Source: Chloroflexota bacterium
GTDB taxonomy: Bacteria > Chloroflexota > Limnocylindria > P2-11E
NCBI GenBank assembly: GCA_005889075.1
Contig: VBDQ01000010.1
Span: 1 to 32,296 of the forward strand
Direction of reading: 5' to 3'
DNA length: 32,296 nt
A program made the translations under genes and the position numbers. Below, piece by piece: positions 30,299 through 32,296 of the stretch. A model generated the notes under the pieces. The model was not told the origin of the DNA. It searched no databases and saw only the letters and a list, made by a program, of their open reading frames with translations. The first letter of the stretch is position 1, and every line of letters begins with the position of its first letter.

Positions 30299-31687
30299 TC
30301 ACGGCCGGATGTTCTGATTCAACCGGAACACATTCTCGGGATCGTGAGCGCGCTTGAGGGCCCGGAGTCGCTCGTATTTCGCCTCGCCGTAGATCCCGCG
30401 CACCACATCTTCGCCCTGCTCGACGACATCGTTGACGTACTGCCCAGCTCTCGTGAACGGCTTGAGCGCCGCCATCGCCGCCCGTCCCCAGTCGACGTGC
30501 TCGCGATCTCGCGCGGGATCGAGCCAGAAAGCTTCGACGCCGACCCAGAATGCGGCTCCGCGACCGGTGAACGCCATCGCGTCCTCGGCCACGGTCGCGG
30601 TCGCGCCGCCCTGCGCCCAGAGTCCGATCGAGCACTCGCCCAGCGCTCGCGAGACGTGGTCGGCCGCGCGGTCGACGAACGTATCGGCGAGTTCGTCGAG
30701 GAACGCCCCCTTCATGTAGAACCGCTTGCCCCATGCCATCTCGTCGTCGCTCTGACTCTGGACGGCGAGGTACGTGGTCCGGGCGAACGTGTCGGCCAGG
30801 GGCTCGAGCTCGCTGCGCAGGCGCACCAGATCGCGTTCCGCATCCTTCTGATCACCGAAATGCGTGGCCGTTATGGCCACGGTCGCTCCTCTCATCTCAT
30901 GCGGTCCGCCTCGGCCTGCGGGTCCGGTCGCGAAGTTCAACCCGAGATGGACGTGGTCCGGTCCGGATCGAGCGAAATCGCGGTAAAGGGCGGCGGCATC
31001 GCGTGCCCGTCCGATCGGAAAGACCACCGCGCCGCTCGTGACCGCTGGGCCGATGGGATGCAGCCCGAACTCGAACGCAGTGGCGACCCCGAAGTTCGCG
31101 CCCGCACCGCGCAGACCCCAGAAGAGCTCTGGATCGTCTTCCCCGGAGACGCGCCGTACCGCGCCGCCGGCCGTCACGAGCTCGACCGAGAGCAGGTTGT
31201 CGATCGTGTAGCCGTGCTTTCGTTCGAGGCGGCCCATACCGCCGCCAAGCGTGAGACCGCCGACCCCGGTGTGTCCGACAACGCCAACGGGGCACGCCAA
31301 CCCGTACTCCTGGGTCGCCTGGTCGAGCTGCTCGAGGAGCGCGCCGCCCGCGACGCGCGCGGTCCGTCGCGCCGGGTCGACTTGCACGGAGCGCATGCCC
31401 GAAAGGTCGATGACCATGCCGCCGTCGCACGTCGAGAATCCTGCGACGCTGTGACCGCCTCCACGCACCGCGATCATCAGCCGCTGCTCCCGTGCGAAGC
31501 GCACCGCCGAGATGACGTCGTTGACCGCGGTGCAGCGGGCGATGATCGCAGGCCGCCGATCCGCGATCGCGTTCCAGACAACGCGGGCGCGGTCGTAGTC
31601 GACGTCGCCGGGCAGGACGATCTGGCCGTGGAACTGATCGCGCAGCCGCGCGATCGCGTCCGCCCGCGGTGTTTCGGCGACCTGCAC
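30299..31687 (-). CDS. BBE-like FAD-linked oxidoreductase
   Basis: 462 aa. PCMH-type FAD-binding domain (about 40-215) with RGGGHSVAG, where His79 is the usual 8-alpha-histidyl FAD attachment site, and GVVGHTGVGGLTLGGGMG for the pyrophosphate loop. Cys132 (ACPVGVV) lies close to where bicovalent members carry the cysteinyl link but with a one-residue offset. The substrate domain follows, ending with the berberine-bridge signature YGEAKYERLRALKRAHDP and NVFRLNQNI. Such enzymes oxidise sugars, alcohols or aromatics using oxygen. GTG 31687 has AGGTAGGGA upstream. It lies 7 nt after a small gene and between the 23S and 5S genes. Confidence 0.92.
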   Translation of the reverse strand: MQVAETPRADAIARLRDQFHGQIVLPGDVDYDRARVVWNAIADRRPAIIARCTAVNDVISAVRFAREQRLMIAVRGGGHSVAGFSTCDGGMVIDLSGMRSVQVDPARRTARVAGGALLEQLDQATQEYGLACPVGVVGHTGVGGLTLGGGMGRLERKHGYTIDNLLSVELVTAGGAVRRVSGEDDPELFWGLRGAGANFGVATAFEFGLHPIGPAVTSGAVVFPIGRARDAAALYRDFARSGPDHVHLGLNFATGPAGRGGPHEMRGATVAITATHFGDQKDAERDLVRLRSELEPLADTFARTTYLAVQSQSDDEMAWGKRFYMKGAFLDELADTFVDRAADHVSRALGECSIGLWAQGGATATVAEDAMAFTGRGAAFWVGVEAFWLDPARDREHVDWGRAAMAALKPFTRAGQYVNDVVEQGEDVVRGIYGEAKYERLRALKRAHDPENVFRLNQNIRP

Positions 31688-31694
31688 GTCTTCC

Positions 31695-31940
31695 CTACCT
31701 GCTCGTTCGCGGCACTTGTACGGCGAGTATCGACGAGAGCGGCCCGGCGACGATCTGGCCGCCGGGCTCGCGGAACATGAAGCCCACGGTCGTGATCAGC
31801 TGTCCGTCGCCGCGGGCCACGGCCTGATTGCCGTCCATGAATTCATACGTGTCGAGCACGAACGATTCGTGTTCGACCTCGTGCCAGCGATCGCCAAGGA
31901 GCACGTGCTTGATCTCAGTCAGCTGTATCCCGAGCGACAT
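31695..31940 (-). CDS. Unknown 81-residue protein linked to the oxidase
   Basis: ATG 31940 follows the Shine-Dalgarno GGGAGG by 9 nt, which fixes the start (MSLGIQLTEIKHVLLGDRWH...). The chain is a soluble, probably beta-rich fold with no transmembrane segment and no recognised motif; FVLDTYEFMDGNQAVARGDG is the most distinctive part. It is cotranscribed with the oxidase (7-nt gap) and may be a partner or a small barrel-type binding protein. Function unknown. Confidence 0.7.
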   Translation of the reverse strand: MSLGIQLTEIKHVLLGDRWHEVEHESFVLDTYEFMDGNQAVARGDGQLITTVGFMFREPGGQIVAGPLSSILAVQVPRTSR

Positions 31941-32008
31941 CGTGACGTACCTCCCGTCCGCCCCTAGTCTGGCCTGCCACTGGTCACGCCCGCCAGGACG
32001 CAAATGAA

Positions 32009-32037
32009 AGAGGCCTCCACAAAAAGCGGAGGCCTCT
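32009..32037 (-). terminator. Rho-independent terminator downstream of 23S rRNA
   Basis: A 12-bp stem (AGAGGCCTCC core plus one wobble) with a 5-nt loop, followed by the U-rich TTCATTT in the minus direction. It lies about 90 nt past the 23S 3' end and 70 nt before the small oxidase-partner gene, so 23S transcription should end before that gene and before 5S. Confidence 0.75.
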
Positions 32038-32128
32038 CGAACTGCGATGGCGAACGTGAAAGAGGAAGACGAGACGAGGTTCGTACCGCGCCGGACCTCA
32101 TCGGCCCGGCTGGGTGCTGGAATGAATT

Positions 32129-32296
<168 letters not shown>

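Overview
The window is GC-rich bacterial chromosome carrying one protein-coding layer on both strands, one tRNA, the 3' end of a 23S rRNA gene and a detached 5S rRNA gene. The gene content (a ClpC/RadA/YacL-type PIN-TRAM/IspD/IspF/CysS/RlmB neighbourhood, a DUF3048 lipoprotein, a four-repeat S1 protein, a WhiG/FliA-like sigma factor, lipoboxes but no outer-membrane genes) suggests a Gram-positive-like lineage. I would guess Chloroflexota (Limnocylindria-type soil or freshwater groups) with Actinobacteriota as the alternative. That placement is inference; no 16S rRNA is present.

Layout. 1-5000: a truncated 3-hydroxybutyrate-dehydrogenase-like SDR on the minus strand, then a complete five-gene branched-chain-amino-acid-type (HAAT) ABC importer in the order ATPase, ATPase, binding lipoprotein, permease, permease. 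5000-5910: a small basic histone-tail-like protein and a GlsB/YeaQ membrane protein. 5920-7502: a tRNA-Thr(TGT) whose 3' end is duplicated 1,510 bp away as a perfect 17-bp direct repeat. The enclosed segment holds one gene, a SagB/ThcOx-type nitroreductase, so it looks like a minimal tRNA-integrated element. 7789-13595: a glycan/lipid-sugar cassette of one GT2 glycosyltransferase and four polytopic GT-C-like membrane proteins. 13660-18887: a minus-strand housekeeping operon running PIN-TRAM, ispD, ispF, cysS, rlmB. 19026-25350: ICMT-like methyltransferase, radA, two small membrane proteins, a DUF3048 lipoprotein, clpC. 25400-29611: S1-domain protein, a GAF-REC-LuxR regulator and a sigma-28-family factor with a possible structured leader. 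29636-32296: a degenerate LAGLIDADG protein, 5S rRNA with its own promoter and terminator, a covalent-flavin-type oxidase with a small partner gene, and the 23S 3' end with its own terminator.

Three things stand out. (1) The conserved N-terminus of many genes lies upstream of the first in-frame ATG/GTG/TTG. In each case the reading frame is open and a near-cognate codon (CTG, ATC, ATA, GTC) sits where the start is expected, twice next to a strong Shine-Dalgarno and once in a CTGA stop/start overlap. (2) The 1.5-kb single-gene segment at tRNA-Thr has no recombinase, and on paper its gene would gain a longer C-terminus in the circular form. (3) 23S and 5S rRNA are separated by about 1.9 kb and two protein genes, each rRNA with its own terminator, and a mutated homing-endonuclease-like gene sits next to the 5S gene.
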